A stretch of 64,000 nt of DNA from Streptomyces sp. A1277 (GTDB lineage: Bacteria; Actinomycetota; Actinomycetes; Streptomycetales; Streptomycetaceae). Below the pieces are notes generated by a model. It saw nothing but the letters and a program-made list of their open reading frames with translations, ran no database searches and was not told where the DNA came from. Each line of letters opens with the position of its first letter. Position 1 is the first letter of the stretch. This document shows positions 48,956 to 58,063 of this stretch, one piece after another. The position numbers and the translations under genes were made by a program. The stretch is from NCBI RefSeq assembly GCF_004795015.1, contig NZ_SSBI01000004.1:124001-188000 (forward strand). The letters run 5' to 3'.

Positions 48956-50741
48956 GGGCGGGCTCCTCGGCGTGCGCCGGGGCTTCGGAGGAAGCCAGGT
49001 GGGCGGGGCCCGGGGCAGGGTTCAGCGAGACCGCCCCGAAGAAGACCGGCAGGGTGCCGAGCACCGGGTCGGAACGCAGCGGTGTCCCCGCCGGCTCCCC
49101 GGGCAGCACGCCCGCACCGGCGCAGGCGGCGATCTCCGCGCGCAGCCGCGCCAGCGCGTCCGGGCCCGCCGTCCGCAGGGCCCCGGTGTGCACGTCCGCG
49201 ACGCCGGCGCCGGGCCGCAGCCGGTCCGCGATGCGGCGGGCGAGCACCGTGGCGAGGCACCCGTGCGCGGCCTCCTGCACGGTCGGGCCCCAGCCGTGTC
49301 CGTACAGTTCGCCGGTCTCGGCGTGCACCGCCCGGGCCAGCACCCAGCCGGCCCCCGGCACCTCCAGCAGCCGCACCGTCACCGGGAGACCGTGCTCCTC
49401 GGCCAGGGCGCGTCGCACCACCTGAGTGCCCGGCAACAGGCGCTCGGGGACCGGCCGTTCGCTCGGCACGGCGTGCTCCGTCAGCAGCCGCAGCGCGCCG
49501 TCCAGCAGCCACTGGTCCTCAGTGGTCCCCGCGGCGCCCACCGCCGACGCGCCGTCCGGACCGGCCAGCCGGCGCAGCGCGTCCAGGGCGACCGCGACGG
49601 TGGCTGCCTGCTGGTCCCCGGCCCAGCCGATGACGCCGGCCCCCGCCCGGCCGGGCAGCCTCGCCTCGCGCAGTGCCAGCGGGAGTTGCGGCAGGTCGCC
49701 GCCCTCGGCCAGCTCGAACAGCCCGGTCCAGGGCGCGGACAGCGGGGCGACGACACGCTGTAGCGCCGGGTCGGCCGCCGGAGCACTTCCGGCTTCCGCC
49801 GAAGCCGGGGCGGGCTCCGTCGCGGCGGCGCCCGCCCCGGTACGCAGCACGTCCGCGGACAGATCCTCCCCGTGCACGACATGCGCGCCGCCCGCGGTAC
49901 CGACACCGGTCAGCGCCTCGAACACCAGCTGTCCGGCCAGGGCCCCCGCCAGCGCGTCGGCGCCGGGCATCGGCGCGGGCCCGGTCCCCCGGGCCGCGGC
50001 CCAGTCATCGGCACGGGCCGCCAGCGCGTCGGCGGTGTCCGCGCCGGACCCGCCGGTCACCACCGGGCCGACGAGGGCGGTGGCGCCGAGCCGTACCGGC
50101 ACCAGCGGCACGCCCGCGGGGAGCCCGAGGAGCCGAGCGGCGGCCTCCGCGACGCCGGTGCCCTCGGCGCACCAGATCACCGCGTCCACGCCGGTCACCG
50201 CTCCGGGGCCGGTCACGCCGTCCGTGAGCAGCGTGGCGCCCAGCCGCCGGGCGGTGGCCACCGCGTCCTGCGGGTCGGTGGGAGCGAGCACCAGTCGGCC
50301 CGCTCCGGCCCGGGCCAGCCCGCGCGCCGCGGGCAGCACGGCCGCGCAGGGGCCGTACAGCAGGACCCGGGCGGCCCGCAGCGCGCCGAAGGCGGCGTAC
50401 GGGTCGTCGCTGAACGCCTCCAGATGGGCGAGCGCTTCACCGAAACGCTCCCGGGTCTCCGCGTCCGGTGCGGCGGCGGTGAACCGCTCGGGGTCCAGCA
50501 GCAGGTCGCGGGCCCGTAGTTCGTCGGTGAGCCTGCGCACGGCCGGGCGGGCCCGCTCCGAGCCGAGGGCCGCCACCATCTCGTCCTCCGTGGTGCCCGT
50601 CTCGAGCAGCGGGACGCAGACGTCCGCGACGGTCAGCAGCACCTGGGGCCCCAGAATGACGAACTGGGTGTGCGGTCCGCTGAAGTAGACGCCTCCCGAG
50701 ACCGGTGCATAGTGCAGATACGGCCGTGACCTCATCGTCAT
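48945..50741 (-). CDS. Ocin-ThiF-like leader-binding protein (TbtF-like)
   Basis: 598 residues. The N-terminus (YLHYAPVSGGVYFSGPHTQFVILGP) and following helical part resemble the RiPP recognition element with wing found in Ocin-ThiF proteins. A ThiF/E1-like Rossmann region (ARVLLYGPCAAVLPAARGLARAG) follows from about residue 125. These proteins bind the leader peptide and present the core to the YcaO enzyme. The C-terminal 200 residues (about 400-598) look like a degenerate YcaO-type or partner domain. The ATG overlaps the LanB stop (ATGA). No Cys-based catalysis is expected. Confidence 0.85.
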   Translation of the reverse strand: MTMRSRPYLHYAPVSGGVYFSGPHTQFVILGPQVLLTVADVCVPLLETGTTEDEMVAALGSERARPAVRRLTDELRARDLLLDPERFTAAAPDAETRERFGEALAHLEAFSDDPYAAFGALRAARVLLYGPCAAVLPAARGLARAGAGRLVLAPTDPQDAVATARRLGATLLTDGVTGPGAVTGVDAVIWCAEGTGVAEAAARLLGLPAGVPLVPVRLGATALVGPVVTGGSGADTADALAARADDWAAARGTGPAPMPGADALAGALAGQLVFEALTGVGTAGGAHVVHGEDLSADVLRTGAGAAATEPAPASAEAGSAPAADPALQRVVAPLSAPWTGLFELAEGGDLPQLPLALREARLPGRAGAGVIGWAGDQQAATVAVALDALRRLAGPDGASAVGAAGTTEDQWLLDGALRLLTEHAVPSERPVPERLLPGTQVVRRALAEEHGLPVTVRLLEVPGAGWVLARAVHAETGELYGHGWGPTVQEAAHGCLATVLARRIADRLRPGAGVADVHTGALRTAGPDALARLRAEIAACAGAGVLPGEPAGTPLRSDPVLGTLPVFFGAVSLNPAPGPAHLASSEAPAHAEEPAHAR

Positions 50742-53314
50742 GCGGTCTTTCCTCCGTAGGTGAAGGGGGCGCCGGCGGTCCGGGCGATCTCGACCACCCA
50801 TTCCGCCGCGTGCCGGGAGTCCGCCACGGCGGGCAGGGCCTCTTCCAGGTAGCCGGGGCTCCGGCGGTCCATGAGCCGGGGCAGTACGCGTACGCTCACG
50901 GCGCTCTCCAGGTCGGTGTACTGGGGCTTCTGCCGCTGCCGGTGCTCCTCGGCGCCGAAGCCGAGCGCGGCGGCGGCCCGGAGCGCTTCGGTTCCGTAGG
51001 TGGCCTCCAGCGGTGTCTTGAGGACCACTTCGGCGGGTGCGCCGTGCCGGGTGCGCCAGCGGGTGAGCGCCCGCAGCCGGTCGGTCTCCTCCCGGCCGGC
51101 CGTGACCGCCTCGGCGAGTTCGGCCCCGCCGTACCAGCGGCGCCGGGCCAGCACCGCGCGTCCCACCAGGATCCGCGGGCAGGCCCGGGTGGCGGTGCCC
51201 GGACCGCCCGCCGAGGCGTGCCAGTCGCCGACGAAGTCCTCCATCAGCCGGCCGCCGCTGACCAGCCACGCCGCGATGCGCACCGGGGCGGGCAGGAACT
51301 CGGGGTGCCCGCTGCCGAGGGTCAGCACCCGCAGGTCGCGTCCCTCGGCATCGCGGACGCACAGCGCGTCGGTGGCCGGGTCGTGGGCGAGGCGCAGCGC
51401 GGACCAGCCCTGGGCGTCGATGCCGTCCGGCAGGACCCGGGCGTGGGCGTTGACGTTCAGCCGGTGCAGCCCGAGGTCCTCGGCGACGCGCCGGCCGTCC
51501 GCCCCGTACTGCCGTCGCAGCCGCTCCGCCAGATACGGCAGGGCCCGGCCGCCCAGCTCCCGGTCGGCACCGAGGAACCGGCCGTAGAGCATGCCGTGCC
51601 CGGCGTAGGCGTCGTTGAAGACGAGCCGGTCCCGCCAGGGTTGTACGAGGACCCCGTAGGCCAGCGGGTCCCGGCGGAAGCGGTCCGGCAGTTCGGCGAC
51701 CAGACCGCGGGCCTCCCGCGCGGACAGCACCGCCTCCCGGGCGTCGGGGCCGGCGGCCGTGAGCGTGCTCCGCATCCGGGCCAGGACCTCCTGCCGCAGC
51801 CGGTGCAGCCGGCCGAGGGAGCCGTCGGGCGGCCCGCCGTCCTGCGGGATGTCGCCGTCCAGCGAACCTCCCCGCCGGTACACCTCGGCGGCGATCCGTT
51901 CGGCGTGCTCGGCGAGCGGCACCTCGGCTCCCGCCCCGTACCACTCCACGAAGATCGCGGAGAGCACCGCGCGGATGTCGTGCAGCCGGTCGAAGACCGA
52001 CAGGAGTTCCACCACCGCCGCCATGTCGTCCAGGGCCCCGCCCCAGGGGCCGGTGTCCACCGTCAGGGGCGGCAGTACGTAGTCCTCCTCCACCAGGACC
52101 TGCGCGGGGCGGGCGGCGCGGTGGCTGAGGCCGGCGAGCGTGCCGCGCAGCCGGGTGAGCACGGCGGCCCGCTGCTCGGCCGGGGCCGCCGCGACCTCCG
52201 GGAGCAGCCGGTCCACCTCGCCCAGCAGCGGGGCGCTGGGCAGGCCGGGGCGGTCGAGCATCGTGCGGAGGGGCAGGGCGCCGTCCTCCGGGCCGTCGCT
52301 GAGGCAGAGGATGCCCGCGCGCACGGCCCCGCGCACCGCGGTCAGCGCGTCCTCGGCCGAGCAGCCCAGCTCCCCGGCCACCTCGGCCGCGACGGCGGAC
52401 ACCTGCCTGGCGCCCAGGGCGACGGCGTTGACCAGCGGGCGCACCGGTCCCGCGACCGGGGTGGAGAGCCGGCGAATGACGCCCCCGGCGGGCTGAAGGA
52501 ACATCAGCTTCTCGCGGCCCGGGCCGAACTCCGAGGTCGGCGGCAGCTGCACCCAGTCCTCGGGACCCGGCGGCCGGTCCGGCGTCGCCTCGTACCGCAG
52601 CCCGCCGAGTACGTAGTGCAGCATGATCCGGTCGAGTCCGACGACCGGGACCGCGCCGGCGGGGGCCTCGTCACCGAGCGCGACGCCCTCCCGGCCGGGA
52701 AGGGCCAGCCCCACCGCGGTGAACCGGGAGAGCGGACTCGTGCGGATCATCGCGCGGGTGACGTACTGGACCAGGCCGCGTTCTGACTTGCGCAGCCGGG
52801 CGGACAGCCTCCCGCCGCCCTCCAGGGCGGCCCGGTAGCGGTCGGCGCCGGCGGCCACCTCCGGGGCGACCAGGGCGAGCGCACGCCTGAGGTCGTCATC
52901 GGCGAGGAGCCCCGCCAGCCGCTTCCGTTCCCGTTCCGCGGCCTGCGGGTACTCCCGGTCCAGCGACTCCCGCAGGGTGTCCCGCACGGCGCGGGCCGCC
53001 CGCCACCGCGCCACCGCGGGCACCGGATCGTCCTCGGTGCGCGGCACGCGGTCGTTGTGGATGTCCCGGCGCAGCGCGATCAGCGGGCCGCGCGCGCCGG
53101 GGTCGGCGGCGGCGCCGATCAGCTCGTGCAATTCCGCGGAGCAGACCTCCGCGGCGGCCTCGACCTCGTTCTCCGCGGCGCACACCTCGTCCAGCAGCGC
53201 GGCCAGTACGGAGTCCGCCAGCCGCACCCGGACCAGCGGGTTGACGCGCAGCATCCACAGCGGTTCACCGGTGTGCCCGGCCTGGGCCTCCTCGCCCGTC
53301 GTCCCGGGCCTCAC
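50738..53314 (-). CDS. Lantibiotic dehydratase N-terminal protein, tRNA-Glu dependent (TbtB-like)
   Basis: 858 residues, the usual size for split LanB glutamylation enzymes. The family segment WMLRVNPLVRVRLADSVLAALL is at the start, with SERGLVQYVTRAMIRTSPLSRFTAVGL about 200 residues in (quoted in parts), and FLPAPVRIAAWLVSGGRLMEDF later. It transfers glutamate from glutamyl-tRNA to Ser/Thr of the precursor, after which the elimination protein forms dehydroamino acids. The GTG start overlaps the elimination-protein stop. The tRNA use is established for the family, not shown here. Confidence 0.92.
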   Translation of the reverse strand: MRPGTTGEEAQAGHTGEPLWMLRVNPLVRVRLADSVLAALLDEVCAAENEVEAAAEVCSAELHELIGAAADPGARGPLIALRRDIHNDRVPRTEDDPVPAVARWRAARAVRDTLRESLDREYPQAAERERKRLAGLLADDDLRRALALVAPEVAAGADRYRAALEGGGRLSARLRKSERGLVQYVTRAMIRTSPLSRFTAVGLALPGREGVALGDEAPAGAVPVVGLDRIMLHYVLGGLRYEATPDRPPGPEDWVQLPPTSEFGPGREKLMFLQPAGGVIRRLSTPVAGPVRPLVNAVALGARQVSAVAAEVAGELGCSAEDALTAVRGAVRAGILCLSDGPEDGALPLRTMLDRPGLPSAPLLGEVDRLLPEVAAAPAEQRAAVLTRLRGTLAGLSHRAARPAQVLVEEDYVLPPLTVDTGPWGGALDDMAAVVELLSVFDRLHDIRAVLSAIFVEWYGAGAEVPLAEHAERIAAEVYRRGGSLDGDIPQDGGPPDGSLGRLHRLRQEVLARMRSTLTAAGPDAREAVLSAREARGLVAELPDRFRRDPLAYGVLVQPWRDRLVFNDAYAGHGMLYGRFLGADRELGGRALPYLAERLRRQYGADGRRVAEDLGLHRLNVNAHARVLPDGIDAQGWSALRLAHDPATDALCVRDAEGRDLRVLTLGSGHPEFLPAPVRIAAWLVSGGRLMEDFVGDWHASAGGPGTATRACPRILVGRAVLARRRWYGGAELAEAVTAGREETDRLRALTRWRTRHGAPAEVVLKTPLEATYGTEALRAAAALGFGAEEHRQRQKPQYTDLESAVSVRVLPRLMDRRSPGYLEEALPAVADSRHAAEWVVEIARTAGAPFTYGGKTA

Positions 53315-54462
53315 GCGGCGGACCCGGCGGGCCGGCCGGCCGCCGCCCGGGACAGGCGGTCGCTCCAGGATTCCCCCAGCACCTCGTCCACGGTCTCCGC
53401 GATGGCGTAGCACAGGTAGTAGCGGTGCAGCGGGGCCACGTCGAGCAGCAGGAGCTGCTGGTAGAACAGGTTGATCAGCAGCCGGTAGGAGGCGAACCAG
53501 TCGGTGGTGCCGGCCACGGCCCCGGAGGCGTTCACGGCCGTGTGGAAGTCGCTGCCCCGCCGGCCGGTGACGTCCTCCTGGCCGGGCGGCCCCATCGTGC
53601 GCCGGTCGAAGCCGCCCTCCCGTTCCTCCAGCGTCCGCAGGGTCAGCGCCCCCTGCGCGACGGCCGAGTCGAAGACCCCCATGCAGTAGTGGAACGCCTG
53701 ACGCCAACGGGCCGCCGACGGGCTGCCGGTGTCGTCCAGGGTCTGCTGCACCAGGGCCCGCAGCAGCGGTGCGTCACCCGCGAGGCGGCGGTCGAAGGCC
53801 GGCCGTACGTCCTTGCGGGGCGCCGCCCAGGACAGGAACGCCTCGGCGTGACTGCGCAGCGAGAACACGCCGAACGGGATGCCGGAGTGGTGGGCCGCCG
53901 CCAGCGCGACCATGGCCTCGGCCACCCGGGTGGGCAGGGTGCCCGCCCCCGCGGCGGCCTCCGCGACCGCCGCCGTCAGCGGCCGGTTGATCCGGGTCAG
54001 CGCCAGGTCGCACAGGGCGTTCAGCGGCTCCGGCCAGGTGGCGGTCCGCGTGGCGTCCAGCCATTCGAGCCGGCCGTGCGGGTGCATCGGCAGATAGGGC
54101 GGCTCGACCCGCTCCAGCCTGCCGAACTCCCGGGCGCGGGCGAGGTATTCCTCCTCGCTCTGCTGCTCCTCCGGCGCCAGCGGTCCCGCGTCCAGCTTCG
54201 CCGCGAGGTCGTCCCAGGGCAGCACGGCCCCGCCCTCACCCCCGGCCGGCCGGGCCACCAGGTCCACATGGGGGCCGTGCAGCCAGCCCCGCCGCAGATA
54301 CAGAACCGGCGCGTTCAGTTCCTCGTCGAGCATCCGCACGGCCGGGAGGACGGCGTTCGCCAGCCACCCGGGGTGGATGCTCCCTCGGGTGTGGAGCCGG
54401 ACTCCGGTGGTGCCGCCTGGGGCACGGGCCGGAATTGCAGCGGGTTCGGTATCCAGGTTCAA
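53311..54462 (-). CDS. LanB C-terminal elimination protein (TbtC-like)
   Basis: 383 residues of the SpaB_C/thiopeptide-type family. The N-terminal half includes the pattern LYLRRGWLHGPHVDLVARP, and the C-terminal part has DWFASYRLLINLFYQQLLLL, typical of the elimination subunit. It removes the glutamate added by the LanB protein, giving dehydroalanine or dehydrobutyrine. It is the first gene of the eight-gene operon, which starts at 54462. The sequence upstream (54463-54646) is the only space for its promoter and faces the TerD pseudogene. Confidence 0.85.
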   Translation of the reverse strand: MNLDTEPAAIPARAPGGTTGVRLHTRGSIHPGWLANAVLPAVRMLDEELNAPVLYLRRGWLHGPHVDLVARPAGGEGGAVLPWDDLAAKLDAGPLAPEEQQSEEEYLARAREFGRLERVEPPYLPMHPHGRLEWLDATRTATWPEPLNALCDLALTRINRPLTAAVAEAAAGAGTLPTRVAEAMVALAAAHHSGIPFGVFSLRSHAEAFLSWAAPRKDVRPAFDRRLAGDAPLLRALVQQTLDDTGSPSAARWRQAFHYCMGVFDSAVAQGALTLRTLEEREGGFDRRTMGPPGQEDVTGRRGSDFHTAVNASGAVAGTTDWFASYRLLINLFYQQLLLLDVAPLHRYYLCYAIAETVDEVLGESWSDRLSRAAAGRPAGSAA

Positions 54463-54646
54463 ACCGTGTCACCTGCCGTGATCGGGGCGGTCGGGGCGAG
54501 CCGCCGCCGATCCTGCGTCGCCGCCGGGTGACCGGACAACGGTGTGGAGATCCCGGCTGACATGCGTCATGCCTTTGATGACATTGATCACTGACCCCGG
54601 AGAGGGAGTCGACGGCCGTGCGACCGGGCTGCATAGGATCGGGCGG

Positions 54647-55100
54647 ATGCGCCGGCCGCACCTTGCGGACGTCATCGCCTTCGCGGTCGACGCGCAGGAG
54701 CAGGTCCGGGGGGACGAGGACTTCGCCTTCTACGGCGCGCCCGAGCATCCGGACGGCACCGTACGCCTCGGCACGGACGGTCCCACGGAGCAGGTCGTCG
54801 CCGCCGACCTGGCGCGCCTGCCCCTGGAGGTGCACCGGGTCGCCGTCGCGGCCGCGGTCGACGGTGCCGCGACCTTCGCCGACGTCGGGGCACTGGAGAT
54901 CACCGCCACGTGCGGGGCCGGCGCGGCCCCGGCCGCGCGGGCCACCCGACGCGCCCACCACCGAACGCACCATGATCCTCGCGGAGCTCTACCGCCGAGG
55001 GGCGGGCCGGCGGATGCGTGTCGTCGGGCAGGGGTACGACCACGGCCCGGCCGATCTCGCCCGCCGCTACGGCGTCGACATCGCGGACTGGGCGGCGGGT
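54647..55100 (+). pseudogene. TerD-family protein, frameshifted
   Basis: From ATG 54647 the frame reads a TerD-like start (ADVIAFAVDAQEQV...LPLEVHRVAVAAAVDGAATFADVG) up to about 54935. The remaining family sequence (TTERTMILAELYRRG, RMRVVGQGYDHGPADLARRYGVDIAD) continues one frame over from about 54945 to 55085. So there is a single-base frameshift near 54940. The stop expected after GVDIAD is also missing. A sequencing error could explain the shift but not the lost stop. TerD proteins bind calcium and are linked to stress resistance. Confidence 0.6.
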
Positions 55101-55120
55101 CCGGCCCCCGCCGCCCCGTC

Positions 55121-55921
55121 TCAGGCGAGCTCCGCCAGGAACCCGGACAGTGCCCCGTACACCGCCTCCGGCGCGTCCAGGTGTACGTCGTGTCCCGTGC
55201 CGGGGACGCTGACGGCCCGGATGTCCGGGCGCAGGCGGAACATCTCGGTGACCTGGTCGGCGGGGATGAAGCCGGACTGGGCCAGCACGAGCAGAGTGGG
55301 GCAGGTGACGCGGGTCCACTCGTGGTGGAAGGAACGCTGGGCGAGCTCCGCCAGTGAGCGGACCATGACGTCCCGGTCGAAGCGGGGCCACCAGCCGTCT
55401 GCGCGGTGCTCCAGGCCCGCCGCCCAGCCCGCCCCGGCCCTGCCGCCGCCGAAGAACGCGGTTGCCGCCTCGCGGGAGGGGAACGGGACCGGCCACGAGT
55501 CCAGCCAGTTGCCGATGTTCGCGGGGAGGTCCGGGTTCGGGCCGCCGGAGCCGGCTTCCACGAGGGCCAGGGCGCGGATGAGGCCGGGGTGTGCGGCGGC
55601 GGTGAGCACGGCGGTGTGGCCGCCCAGGGACTGGCCGACCAGGACGGGGCGGTGCAGGGCCAGTCGGCCGATGACGGCGACGACGTCTTCCACGTAAGCG
55701 GCGCGGGAGACGTCGTGCGGGTGGCGCTCGGCGGCGCCGTGTCCGCGTTGGTCCACCGCGACGACCCGGTGGGTGGGGGACAGCCTCTCGGCCAGGTCGT
55801 CCCATTCGCCCGCGTGGCCGGCCAACCCGTGGAGCAGCACCACGGGTTGGCCGGGCCCGCCCCAGTCCCGGCAGGCGAGCCGGACGTCGTCTCGTATCAG
55901 CAGGTGTTCACGCCATGGCAT
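55121..55921 (-). CDS. Alpha/beta hydrolase
   Basis: 266 residues. It has HG (VVLLHGLAGHAGEW), the nucleophile elbow GQSLGG, an acid Asp later and a catalytic His in GTGHDVHLDAPE, so the triad is complete. ATG 55921 is chosen because GGGAG lies 5 bases upstream. The enzyme would hydrolyse or transfer acyl esters; the substrate is unknown. It lies 659 bp beyond the thiopeptide operon on the same strand, so a tailoring or release function is conceivable but not shown. It is preceded by a strong terminator, so it has its own promoter. Confidence 0.82.
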   Translation of the reverse strand: MPWREHLLIRDDVRLACRDWGGPGQPVVLLHGLAGHAGEWDDLAERLSPTHRVVAVDQRGHGAAERHPHDVSRAAYVEDVVAVIGRLALHRPVLVGQSLGGHTAVLTAAAHPGLIRALALVEAGSGGPNPDLPANIGNWLDSWPVPFPSREAATAFFGGGRAGAGWAAGLEHRADGWWPRFDRDVMVRSLAELAQRSFHHEWTRVTCPTLLVLAQSGFIPADQVTEMFRLRPDIRAVSVPGTGHDVHLDAPEAVYGALSGFLAELA

Positions 55922-56073
55922 AGCGGCTCCCAAGGGCCCGGTGATCGGCTGGCCCCGATCATGCCGTAGGCGTGGTCGGCGGCGCGCTCAGGCGCCCAGG
56001 GACTTCGCCGCCTCGCGGCCGTGCTCCTGGTTGGCGAGGATGTACGGGCGCAGCTGCCGCTCGCTGATCCGTG

Positions 56074-56119
56074 CGCTCGCCGACACCGTCCGGCAGTGCC
56101 CGGACGGTGTCGGCGAGCG
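56074..56119 (-). terminator. Strong hairpin after rpsR, 20-bp perfect stem
   Basis: CGCTCGCCGACACCGTCCGG pairs perfectly with CCGGACGGTGTCGGCGAGCG across a 6-base loop. It lies 35 bases after the rpsR stop and should end the ribosomal-protein operon. The rest of 55922-56154 contains a short frame with no clear identity. Confidence 0.8.
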
Positions 56120-56154
56120 GCGCTGACGCCCCGGCCCTCGCTCAAAGGCCGGGG

Positions 56155-56394
56155 TCAGCGGCCGGCGTGGGGGAGGAGGGCCATTTCGCGGGCGTTCTTG
56201 ATCGCCGCGGCGAGCCGGCGCTGCTGCTGCCGGGTGACCCGGCTGACGCGACGGCTGCGGATCTTGCCGCGGTCCGAGATGAACCTCCGCAGCAGGCCGG
56301 TGTCCTTGTAGTCGATGTGCGTGATGCCGGCCGCGTCGAGCGGATTCGGCCGCGGCTTGCCCACGGGCGCGTTCTTCGTGGTGGGGCGGGTCAT
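56155..56394 (-). CDS. rpsR: 30S ribosomal protein S18, alternative copy
   Basis: 79 residues. Recognisable S18 sequence: [24 protein letters not shown] and [27 protein letters not shown], quoted in part. It has no zinc-binding Cys motif, so it is the C-minus paralogue used when zinc is scarce. In Streptomyces such copies lie with a CobW GTPase and L31/L33 paralogues under Zur control, and that neighbourhood is present here. The start ATG is 30 bases after the CobW stop, with GGGAGCC upstream. Confidence 0.92.
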   Translation of the reverse strand: MTRPTTKNAPVGKPRPNPLDAAGITHIDYKDTGLLRRFISDRGKIRSRRVSRVTRQQQRRLAAAIKNAREMALLPHAGR

Positions 56395-56424
56395 GGTGGC
56401 TCCCTCGGTGGTGTGGTGGGCGGG

Positions 56425-57576
56425 TCAGGCGGCGGGGTCGAGGAGTTGGTCGAACCCGGTGGGCCGCGACCAGGAGTCGGGCCCGGACGTCAGCTCCTCG
56501 TCCGTGAGCAGGCAGGCGTCGAGCAGCGCGAGGAGGCCCGCCCGGTCGAGCCCCGGTGAGGTGAAGACCAGGTGCTGGCAGCGGTCGCCGTGTTCGGGGT
56601 GCCAGTCCAGGGCGGCGGCGGTACGGCGCTCGGCGGGCATCAACTCCCAGGCGGCGTCCGGGAGCGACGCCATCCACGGCCCCGCGTTCTCCACGCACAG
56701 GGCGCCGCCGGCCGCCTCCCAGGCGAGCAGGCTGTCCGGCCGGTCGGCGAGCCAGAACCGCCCCCGGCTCCGGGCCGCCGCACAGCACAGATCCTCCAGC
56801 GCCTCGTAGAGCCGGCCGGCGTGGAGGGGCCTGCGGCGCTGCCACACGAGCGTGCCGACCCCGTGCGCGTCGCAGTCGTGGGGGAGCCGGGCGCAGGCCG
56901 GATGCTGTGCGGCCGCCGCTGCCGCCATGTCGAAGCCCGCCGTCGCCGCCGCGCCCAACCCGCCCGAACGGAGGCGGAGTCGGGCCGCGGTGGGGTGGAG
57001 CTGCCGCAGCAGCGCGAGATCGTCCCGGCCGGTGTCGGGGCTGTCGGTCACCGCGAGCACGGGGGCGTACTCCAGCTGCCGTGCGAACGTGTCGCCGACC
57101 GTGCGCCGGTCCGTGACGGCTGCGGCCAGGCCGGCGTCCGCGAGGTCGTCGCCGTTGGACAGGCAGGGCAGGACGAGAGAGGGGTCCACGGCGGTCATCA
57201 CGTTGGTGAGCCGGAAGAGGCCGTCGCCGTGGGCGGCGATCACCTCGGCCATGGAGCGGGGCTCCACGGAGTCCCACAGTTCCACGACCGCCAGGCGGGT
57301 CACGCCGTCCTCGGCCAGCCGCACCAGTTCGGGGACCAGGTCCTCGCGCAGCGCGCAGCAGGCGCAGTCGTTGACCAGGGGCGTGTCGCCGAAGGACGTT
57401 TCGCCGCCGGCGTCGCGCACGCTGCGGCGTACGGTGCCGGCCGGTCCGGCGGACAGGTCGTGGTGCAGGGCGACGCTGCCGGACACCTCGCGCAGCAGCT
57501 GCCCGACGGTCTCGCGCCGGGCGTCGGCGTGCAGCCCGGCGACGACCACCACGGGCATCGGTCCGAAGGGCGTCAT
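56425..57576 (-). CDS. CobW/COG0523 metal-chaperone GTPase
   Basis: 383 residues. The N-terminal GTPase region lacks the classical GxxxxGKT: it reads [19 protein letters not shown], so the P-loop is degenerate. The COG0523 metal motif CxCC is present as [12 protein letters not shown], and the CobW_C-like C-terminal domain has [19 protein letters not shown] and [11 protein letters not shown]. Such proteins deliver zinc under starvation. It lies between rpmE2 and rpsR as in the Zur-controlled cluster of Streptomyces. The ATG overlaps the rpmE2 stop. Confidence 0.85.
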   Translation of the reverse strand: MTPFGPMPVVVVAGLHADARRETVGQLLREVSGSVALHHDLSAGPAGTVRRSVRDAGGETSFGDTPLVNDCACCALREDLVPELVRLAEDGVTRLAVVELWDSVEPRSMAEVIAAHGDGLFRLTNVMTAVDPSLVLPCLSNGDDLADAGLAAAVTDRRTVGDTFARQLEYAPVLAVTDSPDTGRDDLALLRQLHPTAARLRLRSGGLGAAATAGFDMAAAAAAQHPACARLPHDCDAHGVGTLVWQRRRPLHAGRLYEALEDLCCAAARSRGRFWLADRPDSLLAWEAAGGALCVENAGPWMASLPDAAWELMPAERRTAAALDWHPEHGDRCQHLVFTSPGLDRAGLLALLDACLLTDEELTSGPDSWSRPTGFDQLLDPAA

Positions 57577-57830
57577 CGCCGCCCTCCGCCCTGTCCGTAG
57601 CGGCGCTCGAAGCGTTCGACGCGGCCGGCGGTGTCCAGGACGCGTGCGGTGCCGGTGTAGAAGGGGTGGCTCGCCGAGGAGATCTCGACGTCGACCACCG
57701 GATAGGTGTGTCCGTTCTCCCCCTCGACGGTCTTCTCGCTGGTCATCGTCGAACGGGTCAGGATGGCGAAGCCGCCGGCCTTGTCGCGGAAGACGACCGG
57801 GCGGTAGGCGGGGTGGATTCCGTGCTTCAT
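57573..57830 (-). CDS. rpmE2: 50S ribosomal protein L31 type B
   Basis: 85 residues. Type B L31 sequence: [21 protein letters not shown], then [19 protein letters not shown], and [10 protein letters not shown]. The CxxC zinc motif of the housekeeping L31 is absent, so it is the zinc-independent form that replaces the normal protein when zinc is low. The start ATG is set by the family N-terminus, and the stop overlaps the CobW gene (ATGA). Confidence 0.94.
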   Translation of the reverse strand: MKHGIHPAYRPVVFRDKAGGFAILTRSTMTSEKTVEGENGHTYPVVDVEISSASHPFYTGTARVLDTAGRVERFERRYGQGGGRR

Positions 57831-57898
57831 GGGTGATCGGTTCCCTGGGCCGGGGTCGGGAGTGGCTGGGTGCGGGGCGGGGACGTGCCGGCGCCCGG

Positions 57899-58063
57899 TC
57901 AGCGCTCCTCGCGGAAATCGACATGGCGGCGGGCCACCGGGTCGAACTTGCGCAGGACCAGCCGGTCCGGGTCGTTGCGGCGGTTCTTGCGCGTCACGTA
58001 CGTGTAGCCGGTTTTGGCGGTGGAGCGGAGTCTGCCGTGAGCGGCCCGTGGGACGGGATGCCC
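57899..58063 (-). pseudogene. rpmG: 50S ribosomal protein L33, 5' end lost
   Basis: The C-terminal 43 residues are a normal zinc-free L33 ([20 protein letters not shown], then [18 protein letters not shown]). The 11 residues that should precede it (typically MARxxxRPxVK) are replaced by [11 protein letters not shown], and there is no in-frame ATG, GTG or TTG at or near the expected start (58063). The frame stays open far upstream without a start. The gene therefore seems to have lost its first codons and ribosome binding site, probably by a deletion that also removed the genes normally upstream (L28 and S14 paralogues). Confidence 0.7.

Noticed and set aside
55988..56085. Short minus-strand frame ending ISERQLRPYILANQEHG...
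   Set aside because: Its only start (GTG) lies inside the 20-bp terminator hairpin and no family could be named; may be a remnant but not supportable.
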